From: Novosphingobium terrae
GTDB lineage: Bacteria; Pseudomonadota; Alphaproteobacteria; Sphingomonadales; Sphingomonadaceae
Direction: 5' to 3'
NCBI RefSeq assembly: GCF_017163935.1
Contig: NZ_JABVZR010000002.1
Location: 682,001-746,000 of the forward strand
Length of the DNA: 64,000 nucleotides
The notes beneath the pieces are model-generated. The model made no database searches and had not been told where the DNA came from. It worked only from the letters and a program-made list of their open reading frames with translations. Position 1 is the stretch's first letter; each line of letters begins with the position of its first letter. The position numbers were made by a program, and so were the translations under genes. Positions 8,153-16,980 of the stretch are shown one piece after another.

Positions 8153-9616
8153 TCAGGGCTGAACATCCACGATAAGGCGGCGATAGCTGGTGAGCGCGGG
8201 GGTGCCATTGTCGGACACCTCCAGAATGATGTGCAGCGTGGCGGGTTTGCTCACGGCGGGCATGGTGGCCTGCGTGGTCAGGGCATCGGCACTGTCGAAG
8301 GTGACCGGAGGCTGGGGCGGAATGCCGCCGACCTCGCGATATTGCCACCAATGGGCGTGGATGGGGTTGCCATCGGGATCGCGCGAGGCGCTGGCGTCCA
8401 GCGTGATGGTCTCGCCGCTTTTGGCGGTGAGGTGGAGAATCCCGCGCCTCGCCTGCCCCTGCACCACGGCCAGCGGCGCGTGGTTGGCCTGTTTGGGATC
8501 GGGCGTGAGGGTCCAGCCGATGCGGGCGGCAAAGTCGTTCTGGAAGGTGCCGCGCCAGCGATAGACGCTCGCCTGATTGCCCGAGAACAGCGTGCCGTCA
8601 CGCTCGAAGATATCCTTGGTGTCGGCATAGAGGCCTATGCCCGGCGACTGCGCCATATAGCGCCCGCCCCAGCTGCCCCATTCGGGATGCTCGGGATCGG
8701 AGAGGCCGTTGGGGATCAGGTACAGGAAAGCGGGCGTGTCACCTTCCATGATAAAGGCGGGCAGCGGATAGAGGCTGCCCAAGGGCCCGCGCCGGATATT
8801 GGCAGAGAGCCATGGGTCCTGCACCGTCTCGCGGTCGGGCCAGCGTTCGGCGGTGCGGCGGTCTCCGGAGATGCCCGACCATGCCGCCATATTGTACTGA
8901 CCCCAGCCATGGATGCTGGCGATCCAGAACAGTTGCGGGAATTGCTGCCGCGCCCATGGCCCGGCATCGTCCTGATCGGAGATGGAATAGACGCGCAGCT
9001 TGGCGATGAACTGCTTCACCTGTTCCGGGCTGCGGGTGGCGCGCACCGACCACAAAGCCTGCGCCAGATCGACCGCCCCGCCCCAGCACAGCACCCAGAC
9101 CGGGCGGGCATCGGGCTTGTCGGCGGCGGCGATGATCGCGCGGGAGGCGGCGGTGTCATGCCCCTGCCCCACGCCCGCCATGCCATAGAGCGGCGCGCCC
9201 GCGATCACTTTTGCGCGCAGGGCTTCGGCGGCGGGGTAGCCTTGGGCATGATGCGTCAGATTGTCGCGCACTTGCGCGTAACCGGCGATGCGTTCCAGCA
9301 TCAGGTCCGGGCGTACCTTGTCGCGCTGCCATGTCGAGGTGGTGGCGATCAGACCTTCGACATCAAATTCGTTCGCGTAGAGCAGAAAGCGCACAAGGCT
9401 TTCAGAATCATCGGGCTCATTGCCGATATCGCTCAGCACGATGATGCGCGGTTTAGCAGGAGCCGGATCGGCCCGCACCGGCGTGGGAGCCGCCTGTACG
9501 GGCGTCACCAAGGGCAAGCCCAGCGCCATCAGCGCAGCCACAAGCCAAACACGCGCCGGGCGAGGGAGCCCGACGCGCGAGGAAGAGATACGGGGCAGGG
9601 AAGAACCCCGTATCAT
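8153..9616 (-). CDS. DUF1593 nucleoside-hydrolase-like / glycan-binding exported protein
   Basis: This is a 487-residue secreted protein. After a signal peptide ending near VQAA, the DUF1593 domain begins with RIIVLSDIGNEPDDSESLVRFL, a variant of the inosine-uridine nucleoside hydrolase calcium-site motif. ATTSTWQRDKVRPDLM and WVLCWGGAVDLAQAL follow. The last 120 residues form an immunoglobulin-like beta domain (ITLDASASRDPDGNPIHAHWWQY), as in the Sde182-type cellulose-binding proteins of this family. Its ATG shares one base with the TGA of the upstream receptor gene, so the two are translationally coupled. The catalytic activity of DUF1593 proteins is poorly defined; hydrolysis of a glycosidic or ribosyl bond is a guess from the fold. 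Confidence 0.85.
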   Translation of the reverse strand: MIRGSSLPRISSSRVGLPRPARVWLVAALMALGLPLVTPVQAAPTPVRADPAPAKPRIIVLSDIGNEPDDSESLVRFLLYANEFDVEGLIATTSTWQRDKVRPDLMLERIAGYAQVRDNLTHHAQGYPAAEALRAKVIAGAPLYGMAGVGQGHDTAASRAIIAAADKPDARPVWVLCWGGAVDLAQALWSVRATRSPEQVKQFIAKLRVYSISDQDDAGPWARQQFPQLFWIASIHGWGQYNMAAWSGISGDRRTAERWPDRETVQDPWLSANIRRGPLGSLYPLPAFIMEGDTPAFLYLIPNGLSDPEHPEWGSWGGRYMAQSPGIGLYADTKDIFERDGTLFSGNQASVYRWRGTFQNDFAARIGWTLTPDPKQANHAPLAVVQGQARRGILHLTAKSGETITLDASASRDPDGNPIHAHWWQYREVGGIPPQPPVTFDSADALTTQATMPAVSKPATLHIILEVSDNGTPALTSYRRLIVDVQP

Positions 9617-12018
9617 CAGAAGCGGTAACCGATCGTGCCGCCCACGTAACGACGCGAGTCCTTGTTGACGTTGGCCCACAGGTCGGTCGCATTGGTGGTG
9701 GTGGCCAGAATGGTGCCGTGGTTCAGCTGGCTGTAGTAGTTCTGGTTAAACAGGTTGCGGATGAAGAAGCTGACGTTCCAGCGCTTGTCCGGCCCGGCCA
9801 GACCCAGAGTCAGATCAACCAGCGTATAGGCCTTCTGCTGCAGCAGCGGGTCCTGGTTCAGCGACAGGCTGGTGGCGCTCTGATAGTTGATCGGCATCAT
9901 GATCGAGCCGGTCAGATTGCCGATCTCATGCTCCCAGCGCGGCGTGAAGCCCACACGATACTTCGGCGTTGCAGGCAGCTGGCCGCCGACCACATCGATG
10001 ATCGCGCCCGAGGTCGTGCTGCCGGTCTTCTTGATGTAGCAGGTGTTGCTGGGGAAGTTCGAGGTGTAGGTCGTCAGGCCGGTCTGCTGCTGGATGCCGC
10101 AGGTCTGGCCGGGCACGTCGATCGTGGCGTCCAGATAGGTGAAGTTGGCGGCCAGCGAGAAGTGATCGTCAGGGCGGAAGTTGGCCTCGACCTCAAAGCC
10201 CTGCGAGCGCGACTTGCCCGCATTGGCCAGCACGGTGTTGAAGGAATTGTTCACAACATCCGTCACCAGCGCCTGCACCTGAAGATTGGTGAAATCGCTG
10301 CGGAAGACTGCGGTGTTGATGTCGAACTTTCCGCCGGGCGCCTGCCACTTCAGGCCGAGTTCGTAGGCGTTGACATGTTCGGGCGCCAGACCGGTCTGGG
10401 TGGCGAAGTTGGTGCCGATGTCGATGTCCAGCGCGAAGGCCTTATAGCCACGGGTGTAGCTGCCATAGGCCTGCAGGTTGCGGTTGAACTCGTAACGCAG
10501 GCCCGCCTTGCCGGTCAGCGCGCTGCCGCTGCGATGCGTCGTGCCGCTGGAGATCACCGAGCCGGGGAAGGTCACATCGGTTGAGGTCAGGGCGCCATAG
10601 TTGCTGCCCGTGACGCTCTGGGTTTCATACTGCTCGCGCAGGCCCGCGATGACATGCAGCTTGCCAATGGCGCGCCAGTCGATCTGGCCGAAACCGGCGA
10701 TGTTGTCGCCAGCGTAAGAACCCTGCATCCCCGCCGACTGCGAGACCGAGGTGCCGGTGCAGGCGCTGCCAATCGAAGCCCCCGCCGAGCAGGTATAGCG
10801 TGTGCGCGACTGCTGACGGTTGAGGTTGATGTGGTTGTAGAACACGCCAGCGACATAGGTGAAGTCGCTGTTGCCATTCGAACCGATGCGCAGTTCCTGC
10901 GACCAGTTGCTGTAGGCAACGTGGTTGAGGTTGTTGTTCCACGCGGAATAGGCCGAGCTGCCGACATAACGATTGGGGATCGAGGCGATCTGGTCGGGCT
11001 CGAAATTGTCGGTGTCGGTGAAACGCTGGAAGGCGGTGATCGAGGTGATCGTCGCCGCGCCCAGATTCAGATCGCCCTGCAGCGAGACGATGTTGGTGTT
11101 GGTCTTGTAGAAGCTGGCATCGTCATTCGACACCGTGCGGTTCGTGGGCGAGGCATTGATGCCGCCCAGCAGCGTCTGCACTGCAGGCGTGGTGATCGAC
11201 ACCGGCACGCGCGAGCAGCAATCGGCGTTGTTCTTGGCAATATCGGCCAGCAGCTTGAAGGTCAGGTTACTGGTGGCATCCCACTGCAGCTTGCCGCGCA
11301 CGCCCCAGCTCTTGTAGCCGTTCTCCATCTTGCCCGTATTGGCATTGTAGATGAAGCCGCCAACATCGTTGTAATAGCCGCTGACACGGGCCTTCAGATT
11401 GTCAGTGATCGGGCCGGAGACCGAACCCTTGATACGATACTCGCCCTTTTCGGCGATGGTGGCGTCAAAGTGCCCGGTCAGATGGTTGGTCGGCGCTTCG
11501 GTGACGATGTTGATCACGCCGGCGGTGGCGTTCTTGCCGAACAGCGTGCCCTGAGGACCGCGCAGCACTTCGATGCGCTCCATATCGGCCAGATCAGCAA
11601 AGCCCTGCACCTGACGCGGGGCGACCACGCCATCGACCACGACGGCCACGGCGGATTCAACGCCATAGCTGAAGAGCTGCGTACCGACGCCGCGAATGCG
11701 GAAGCTGGAGTTGCCCGGGCCGTTGCCCGCCTGGAAGCTGAGCGAGGGCACGGCTCGCGTCAGGCTGGCGGTGTCGTTGATCTGCAGGCGGCTGAGCGTC
11801 TGGTTCGACACGGCGGTGACAGCGACGGGCACCGAAACAAGGCGCTCTGCGCGCTTGTTGGCGGTGACCACGATATCGCCGGGGGCGGGCTCTGCGGCAG
11901 CGGCGGCAGGCTCGGCGGCGGGCGCAGGCGCGGTTTGGGCGAGCGCCGGCGCGGCGGCGACCATGGCCAGAACGCTGGCAAGGCAGGCGAGATGGTTGGA
12001 GACGACCCGATTCTTCAT
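9616..12018 (-). CDS. TonB-dependent receptor of the LacI-linked carbohydrate operon
   Basis: This 800-residue outer-membrane active transporter has an ATG at 12018, nine bases after a strong GGGAGG. The longer frame has no signal. The signal peptide ends ALAQ. The TonB box region GDIVVTANKRAERLVSVPVAVTAV leads into the plug, with IRGVGTQLFSYGVESAVAVVVDGV and MERIEVLRGPQGTLFGKNATAGVINIVT. The barrel ends GTIGYRF. The plug class (RGPQGTLFGKN) is that of the large sphingomonad carbohydrate and aromatic receptors. It heads the operon with the DUF1593 protein and MFS carrier, and opposes the GH3 gene across a 363-base regulatory gap. It probably imports an oligosaccharide or glycoside. Confidence 0.93.
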   Translation of the reverse strand: MKNRVVSNHLACLASVLAMVAAAPALAQTAPAPAAEPAAAAAEPAPGDIVVTANKRAERLVSVPVAVTAVSNQTLSRLQINDTASLTRAVPSLSFQAGNGPGNSSFRIRGVGTQLFSYGVESAVAVVVDGVVAPRQVQGFADLADMERIEVLRGPQGTLFGKNATAGVINIVTEAPTNHLTGHFDATIAEKGEYRIKGSVSGPITDNLKARVSGYYNDVGGFIYNANTGKMENGYKSWGVRGKLQWDATSNLTFKLLADIAKNNADCCSRVPVSITTPAVQTLLGGINASPTNRTVSNDDASFYKTNTNIVSLQGDLNLGAATITSITAFQRFTDTDNFEPDQIASIPNRYVGSSAYSAWNNNLNHVAYSNWSQELRIGSNGNSDFTYVAGVFYNHINLNRQQSRTRYTCSAGASIGSACTGTSVSQSAGMQGSYAGDNIAGFGQIDWRAIGKLHVIAGLREQYETQSVTGSNYGALTSTDVTFPGSVISSGTTHRSGSALTGKAGLRYEFNRNLQAYGSYTRGYKAFALDIDIGTNFATQTGLAPEHVNAYELGLKWQAPGGKFDINTAVFRSDFTNLQVQALVTDVVNNSFNTVLANAGKSRSQGFEVEANFRPDDHFSLAANFTYLDATIDVPGQTCGIQQQTGLTTYTSNFPSNTCYIKKTGSTTSGAIIDVVGGQLPATPKYRVGFTPRWEHEIGNLTGSIMMPINYQSATSLSLNQDPLLQQKAYTLVDLTLGLAGPDKRWNVSFFIRNLFNQNYYSQLNHGTILATTTNATDLWANVNKDSRRYVGGTIGYRF

Positions 12019-12138
12019 GCGATTATACCTCCCTCGGAGGCATTGGGAGAGAATGACGGAGACCCTCAGGCCAATCCCATAAGCCTCTCCCAAGGCCTCA
12101 AACTGTGCTTTTCGGCTTCGCTTTTCGCATCCAATTTG

Positions 12139-12153
12139 GATTAGCGCTATACC
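12139..12153. promoter_or_regulatory. Candidate LacI-family operator (receptor side)
   Basis: TTAGCGCTATACC contains the TAGCGCTA palindrome at 12142-12149. It shares the exact 12-mer TAGCGCTATACC with the site at 5569-5580. It lies about 125 bases upstream of the receptor start codon. Confidence 0.55.
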
Positions 12154-12314
12154 GTTGAGCCGCATTTCGCGCGTTTCCGGAGCGCTGTCAAGGCCGGAAA
12201 ATATGCTGCATCGCCACATAGCCCTTCGCCTGTTTTCCCTGCATTCTCTCGGAAATCCTCAATTCCCCGTGAGATCAGCATGCAAGCGCCCCTCTCGACA
12301 GGGCCTAAAGTTTA

Positions 12315-12328
12315 GTTTAGCGCTAATC
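12315..12328. promoter_or_regulatory. Candidate LacI-family operator (GH3 side)
   Basis: TTAGCGCTAA at 12317-12326 is a perfect 10-base palindrome with the central CG favoured by LacI-family proteins. It sits 55 bases upstream of the GH3 start, where bound repressor would block the promoter. Confidence 0.58.
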
Positions 12329-12381
12329 ACGAAAGATCAGAGGCCCGCAGGCCCTGCATGAGCGATTCGAGGGGATTGAGA

Positions 12382-14490
12382 ATGACCGGCTCCACCACCA
12401 GCGAACGGCCCGTCCGCGCCGATGAGCCGCAGCAGGCGGATATCGACACGCAAGTCGAATCGCTGATCGCGCAAATGTCGCTGGAAGAGAAGGTTGCCAT
12501 GATGTCGGGCACCGGTTTTTTCCAGGCTTTGCAGGAGGATGACCGCGTCTGGGGTGCCCGCCCCTATCGCGCGGGCAGCGGCAATGAGCGCCTTGGGCTG
12601 GAGCCTTTGTGGTTCACCGATGGCCCGCGCGGCGTGACGCGCGGCAATTCCACCTGCTTCCCCTGCACCATGGCACGCGGCGCCACCTTCGACGCCGATC
12701 TGGAACTGCGCATCGGCGAAGCGATGGGCGTGGAAGCCCGCGCTCAGGGCTGCAATTTCTCGGGTGCGGTCTGCATCAATCTGCTGCGCCACCCGGCCTG
12801 GGGTCGCGCTCAGGAAACCTATGGCGAGGATAGCTATCACCTCGGCGTGATGGGCGCGGCCATGGGCACCGGCATTCAGACGCATAATGTCATCGGCACG
12901 GTCAAGCATTTCGCGCTGAATTCTATGGAGAATGCCCGCTTCAAGGTCAATGTGAAGGCCGACGAGCGCGCGCTTCACGAAGTCTATCTGCCGCATTTCA
13001 AACATTGCCTCGATGCCGGCATCGCCTCGGTGATGAGCGCCTACAACAAGGTCAATGGCGAATTCACCGGTCAGGATCGCGTGCTTCTGACCGATATTCT
13101 GCGCGATGAATGGAAGTTCGAAGGATTCGTCCATTCCGACTGGGTGCGCGGCGTCCATAAAGTCTATGGCGCCTCTGCCGGTCTCGACATCGAGAACCCC
13201 GAACCGCTGGTCTTCGGCGAAAAGCTGGTCGCGGCTGTGAACGAAGGCACCGTCGAACCCGAAGTGATCGACCGCGCCTGCCGCCGCATCCTGCGCACGC
13301 AATTGCGCTTTGCCGCAAGGCAAGACCCCCTGCCCGCCTATGGCCCTGAGCTCATCGCCAGCGAAGCGCATCGCGCCCTCGCGCTGGAAGCCGCGCAAAA
13401 ATGCGCCGTGCTGCTGGAGAATGACGGCACACTGCCTCTGGCCAAAACCGCGAAGATCGCCGTGCTGGGCCGCCTCGCCGCGATGGAGAACACTGGCGAC
13501 AATGGCTCCAGCCGCGTGCGCCCCTCCTATGTCGTCACGCCTTTGCAGGGCCTGCAGCGCCTGCTGGGCGAGGACGCCATCACCCAGGCCGATGAAGAGG
13601 ATCTGGCGAACGCCACCGCCGTGGCCGCTCAGGCCGATGTGGCGCTGGTGGTGGTGGGCTACACCGCCAAGGAGGAAGGCGAATACATTATGGGCGACAT
13701 CGCCCTTGGCGCCGACCAGAAGAAGGTGCCGGGCCGCCCCAGCCTCTCGCCCGTGCCGATCGGCGGTGACCGCGTCTCGCTGGGCCTGCCCGAGGATCAG
13801 GTGGCGCTGATCCGTGCTGCCGTCGCCTCGGGCAAGCCGGTGGTGGTAGCGATTGTCGCCGGTTCAGCGGTGATGGTTGAGGCATGGCGCGAAGAGGTGA
13901 ACGCCATCCTCATGAGCTTCTACGCCGGGATGGAAGGCGGCACCGCGCTGGCGCAGGTGCTGCTGGGCCTGGTCAATCCTTCGGGCAAGCTGCCCTTCTC
14001 GGTGGCGCGCAACACGGATCACTACCCCTTCTTCGACCGCGACGCCGACGAAATCACCTATGATCTGTGGCACGGCTATACCAAGCTGGAGCGCGACGGA
14101 AACACGCCGCGCTATGCCTTCGGCCATGGCCTGTGCTACACCAGCTTCGACTATCGCGCGATCACCGCAAGGCTGGGCGCGCAGAGCATCGAGGTTACCG
14201 CTGCCGTCACCAACACCGGCACGCTGGCGGGTGAGGACGTTGCCCAATGCTACATCGGCGCCCCGGGCGTGGAGGCGGAGCGCGCGCCCAAGCAGCTCAA
14301 GGGCTTTGCCCGCGTGGCACTGGCGCCCGGCGAGATGAAGGTGGTGCGCTTCAGCGTGCCGCTGGACAGCCTGCGCTGGCGTGATGGAGCCCACTGGCGG
14401 TTGGAGAGCGGCAACTATCGCGTCTTCGTCGGCGGCAGTTCGGCGCAGGTGCTCAGCACCAAGGTTCGGGTTCCAGCTGTGCAAGGCTGA
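12382..14490 (+). CDS. GH3 beta-glucosidase
   Basis: This 702-residue glycoside hydrolase family 3 enzyme has an N-terminal TIM barrel containing the nucleophile segment GFVHSDW (Asp about 253). It continues with an alpha/beta sandwich (AQKCAVLLENDGTLPLAKTAKIAVLGR) and a C-terminal fibronectin III-like domain (VTNTGTLAGEDVAQCYIG). KHFALNSMENARF matches the substrate-binding KHF motif of the family. I prefer the ATG at 12382, preceded by GAGGGG; an in-frame ATG at 12358 would add eight residues. No clear signal peptide is seen, so the enzyme is probably cytoplasmic and hydrolyses glucosides imported by the divergent operon. Exact glycoside specificity is not readable. Confidence 0.93.
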   Translation: MTGSTTSERPVRADEPQQADIDTQVESLIAQMSLEEKVAMMSGTGFFQALQEDDRVWGARPYRAGSGNERLGLEPLWFTDGPRGVTRGNSTCFPCTMARGATFDADLELRIGEAMGVEARAQGCNFSGAVCINLLRHPAWGRAQETYGEDSYHLGVMGAAMGTGIQTHNVIGTVKHFALNSMENARFKVNVKADERALHEVYLPHFKHCLDAGIASVMSAYNKVNGEFTGQDRVLLTDILRDEWKFEGFVHSDWVRGVHKVYGASAGLDIENPEPLVFGEKLVAAVNEGTVEPEVIDRACRRILRTQLRFAARQDPLPAYGPELIASEAHRALALEAAQKCAVLLENDGTLPLAKTAKIAVLGRLAAMENTGDNGSSRVRPSYVVTPLQGLQRLLGEDAITQADEEDLANATAVAAQADVALVVVGYTAKEEGEYIMGDIALGADQKKVPGRPSLSPVPIGGDRVSLGLPEDQVALIRAAVASGKPVVVAIVAGSAVMVEAWREEVNAILMSFYAGMEGGTALAQVLLGLVNPSGKLPFSVARNTDHYPFFDRDADEITYDLWHGYTKLERDGNTPRYAFGHGLCYTSFDYRAITARLGAQSIEVTAAVTNTGTLAGEDVAQCYIGAPGVEAERAPKQLKGFARVALAPGEMKVVRFSVPLDSLRWRDGAHWRLESGNYRVFVGGSSAQVLSTKVRVPAVQG

Positions 14491-14526
14491 GGCCGCAACA
14501 AAGCTGACGGTCATCACACAGCCAAT

Positions 14527-14564
14527 AAAGGGGGCGCGCACCTTAACCGTGCGGCCCCCTTTTA
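14527..14564. terminator. Intrinsic terminator after GH3 gene
   Basis: AAAGGGGGC pairs with GCCCCCTTT around an inner GCAC/GTGC stem and a short CTTAACC loop, ending in TTTTA. It lies 37 bases after the GH3 stop codon and could also serve the opposing small gene. Confidence 0.78.
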
Positions 14565-14601
14565 TGCATCAGGCTTCGATGCCTTAGCGAGCAGGTTGCC
14601 C

Positions 14602-14856
14602 CTATTCGCCTTGCAGCATGGCGGCGAGCATGGCCTGCCAGACCGTCAGACTGTCTGCCCCTTCAAGCTTGCTGTCGCCCTTGCGGATCATGGCGGCGCT
14701 CGGCTCCATCACGGCCATGAAGGCCACGCGGGCATTGTCTCGATACAGTTTGCGCATCGGCTCGGCATCAGGATCGCTCCAGTCCCAATCGGGCTGGACA
14801 TTGTCATACATGGCGCGCGCGGCGCGTTCGAGCGGTGTCACATCAATCGCGGTCAT
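14602..14856 (-). CDS. Small hypothetical protein, 84 residues
   Basis: The family is not recognised with certainty. The ATG at 14856 gives MTAIDVTPLERAARAMYDN, with an acidic, Trp-rich segment (VQPDWDWSDPDAEPM) and a helical C-terminal half. Soluble short proteins with the same ERAARAMY start occur in sphingomonads. The long upstream extension of the frame reads as non-coding. It has no signal peptide or membrane segment. It is probably a monocistron opposing the GH3 gene. Confidence 0.6.
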   Translation of the reverse strand: MTAIDVTPLERAARAMYDNVQPDWDWSDPDAEPMRKLYRDNARVAFMAVMEPSAAMIRKGDSKLEGADSLTVWQAMLAAMLQGE

Positions 14857-14984
14857 GAAAGCGCTGGTAGCGTGAATGCTCGCCGGGGTGAAGCCGGTGA
14901 GCGGCGTGCGGCCATGGCTGGTGCAAGGGTTGCAAAATAAAATAAAAACCTCGGGGGTGGGCGGCAGGCAAAGGAGGCGGCCCC

Positions 14985-15326
14985 ATGCAATGTCAGCTCG
15001 CACGCATCATTCTCTTTTCGGCCGATGTGCAGCGGCTGGCGCAGTTCTATCAGGATATGCTGGGCTTGCCCGTGATCCGGACCGAGCAGGGATGGGTCGA
15101 ACTGAACGCGGGAGGCTGCTCGCTTGCCATCCATGCCGGCGCCTCCAAGCCCGGCAACCGACCTCCCAAGCTGAGCTTTTATGCCGCTGACGTGGCGGCC
15201 GCGCGGGCCAGCCTGATCCGGAAGGGCGTCGCGACGCTTGGGCCGATCAAATCGGCCGGAACCTTCAATATGTGCGATGGTCAAGATCCCGATGGCAATC
15301 CCATCCAGATATCCAGCCGAAGGTGA
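14985..15326 (+). CDS. VOC-superfamily (glyoxalase/bleomycin-resistance-like) protein
   Basis: This 113-residue single-domain protein shows the paired beta-alpha-beta-beta-beta modules of the vicinal-oxygen-chelate fold. IILFSADVQRLAQFYQDMLGL forms the first module, with VELNAGGCSLAIHAG. LSFYAADVAAARASLIRKG then GQDPDGNPIQI forms the second, with the usual D-P-D-G-N. A canonical AAGGAGG stands seven bases before the ATG. Members include lyases, dioxygenases and resistance proteins. The metal ligands of glyoxalase I are not obviously conserved, so no reaction is proposed. Confidence 0.82.
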   Translation: MQCQLARIILFSADVQRLAQFYQDMLGLPVIRTEQGWVELNAGGCSLAIHAGASKPGNRPPKLSFYAADVAAARASLIRKGVATLGPIKSAGTFNMCDGQDPDGNPIQISSRR

Positions 15327-15424
15327 GGCAGGAAGTGCCTGGGTTGTTGCCTGCGAATTCATGGCCTGCCAATGTGCAGGGGTAAAGTAGACAGTCCCAC
15401 GCCCAAAACGTTGATGGTCTTGTT

Positions 15425-16540
15425 ATGGCAAAACCCAAGCGAAAAACATTGCCGAAAGATTTCGAGGCGATGCTGGCACAAGCCGACATCGAGGCCTTGA
15501 AGGCTGTTTTCGAGCTTTGCAGCCCGGACGCACGCGGCGGCGCGTTCAAGCAAACCGCGCTGGCCTTTCACACGTGCCCCGATGAGCTTACCCGCTGGCT
15601 GGTGAGCCAGGGCGCCGATCTCAACGCGGGGGATCAGTATGGCGAAACGCCGCTGCATGCCCGCGCCGGGCATTGGCAGGGCGATGTCAGCCTGTTGATC
15701 GAACTGGGCGCCGATGTGAACCATCATGCCGGAGGACGCGGAACACCGTTGCACCGTGCAGCGGCGGTCGGCAATCTGCGGACGGCCCGTGCGCTGCTGG
15801 AGCATGGCGCTAACGCCGATGCCACCAATGCCGCCGGGCAGACTCCCCTGCTGTTTGCCCTTCAGCGCTGCAGCAATGCCACTCTGGAACGCATGGCGCC
15901 CATGGCGGAGCTGCTGTTGAAAGCCATGACCGCGCCTGAAGTCAGGCCGTCCATGCTCGGTCGCCTGCTGGGGGCCAAGGCAAAACGAGCCTCGCCCGTC
16001 TCTCAGGCCATGCAGGAGCAGGTGACGCGGCTTGGCGGCAATTTCGAGTTCCATCGCGCCGGCTTCAATCCGGACAGCGTGAAGGCCGCGAGTGACGCGC
16101 TCGATCGGCTATATTCCTTGTTCGATGTGCCGCCGGTGCCGCGCCGGGCCATGCATGATGGCACGTCAGCGATCACGGCCAAGGCCGCGACCTGGCAGGA
16201 TCGGCATCGTGAGCTTTGGGAGCTGCTGGTGCCGTCAAGCGGCGCGGCCGCCACGATCCAGGGCGAGGTGATCCGCATCTCCGGGCGGATCAGTGACGAA
16301 TTGAAACGCAATGGCGGCGCGAACTGGGATGGAGATTATCGCAAGATGGCCGATGCCATTTTGGCACATCTCAGCTCTGGCAACGCGCTTTCAACGGCGG
16401 ACATGAAGGCTGCGGCTCAGACTGTTGCGGAGATCAAGCTGCAGCGAGGCGATCCTGCCGAACTATGCCGCCTTGCCGTGGAATGGGTCGCCCGCAATCC
16501 CAAGCCTCAGACGCTGCCAACCCCGGCCTATACCAGATAG
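15425..16540 (+). CDS. Ankyrin-repeat protein
   Basis: This 371-residue cytoplasmic protein has three or more ankyrin repeats in its first half, such as YGETPLHARAGHWQGDVSLLIELGADVN, GTPLHRAAAVGNLRTARALLEHGANAD and GQTPLLFAL. The remaining 220 residues are mostly helical and match nothing I recognise. The N terminus is basic (AKPKRKTLPKDF) and there is no signal peptide. Ankyrin repeats mediate protein binding; the partner is unknown. It appears to stand alone. Confidence 0.82.
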   Translation: MAKPKRKTLPKDFEAMLAQADIEALKAVFELCSPDARGGAFKQTALAFHTCPDELTRWLVSQGADLNAGDQYGETPLHARAGHWQGDVSLLIELGADVNHHAGGRGTPLHRAAAVGNLRTARALLEHGANADATNAAGQTPLLFALQRCSNATLERMAPMAELLLKAMTAPEVRPSMLGRLLGAKAKRASPVSQAMQEQVTRLGGNFEFHRAGFNPDSVKAASDALDRLYSLFDVPPVPRRAMHDGTSAITAKAATWQDRHRELWELLVPSSGAAATIQGEVIRISGRISDELKRNGGANWDGDYRKMADAILAHLSSGNALSTADMKAAAQTVAEIKLQRGDPAELCRLAVEWVARNPKPQTLPTPAYTR

Positions 16541-16692
16541 CGTCCTGCGCTGCGGCAACCGCTGGCGCAAAGCCAGCCCAATGGCCTAGAGCCCATGGCC
16601 GGGCTGCTTCCATTCAATCCGCGCCCAGCCTGCAAGGAGGTTCTTGGCTTCATCTTCGCCCCTTAATTACAAAGACGAAACCAGAAGACCTC

Positions 16693-16980
16693 TTAACCGC
16701 GGATCTGTGACGAAGGAACTGACAGGGCCGTATAGGGTGCGATATCAGACGGCACATTGATAACGCCATAGAAGACGCCGCAAGCAACCATATGCGCGCT
16801 GTTTCTGGCGTGCATCTTCAGCCGCATGTTTTCAATATAACGCTCCACAGTGCGGGGCGCCAGACTGACATGCCGGGCAATTTCCTTCGCGGACATCCCC
16901 AATGCAACGCATTCGAGAATTTCGCACTCCCTCGTCGTCAGATGCGGTTGCGCATCCAGCAGTTGAGATACGATCATCAT
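16693..16980 (-). CDS. LuxR-type DNA-binding protein, single HTH domain
   Basis: This protein of 95 residues consists almost entirely of a LuxR/GerE helix-turn-helix, LTTRECEILECVALGMSAKEIARHVSLAPRTVERYIENM. It has no receiver or autoinducer domain. The ATG at 16980 follows GAGGGGG; a TTG four codons upstream would fall inside the ribosome-binding site. It is divergent from the Crp-type gene across an AT-rich gap, so it may take part in control of the amyloid-like genes that follow. That role is positional inference. Confidence 0.85.
   Translation of the reverse strand: MMIVSQLLDAQPHLTTRECEILECVALGMSAKEIARHVSLAPRTVERYIENMRLKMHARNSAHMVACGVFYGVINVPSDIAPYTALSVPSSQIRG

Larger units (their letters stand above)
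12019..12381. promoter_or_regulatory. Divergent regulatory region of receptor operon and GH3 gene
   Basis: This 363-base gene-free stretch serves two divergent transcripts. It holds two operator-like palindromes (annotated separately) and a CCTCC-ctc-GGAGG mini-hairpin at 12028-12040 that includes the receptor's ribosome-binding site. No other gene was seen. The spacing of about 175 bases between the two operators would permit DNA looping by a LacI-family tetramer or dimer pair, which is inference. Confidence 0.6.

Noticed and set aside
15425..16540. Ankyrin protein as a secreted eukaryotic-type effector
   Set aside because: No signal peptide or secretion genes nearby; ankyrin repeats are common in free-living sphingomonads.
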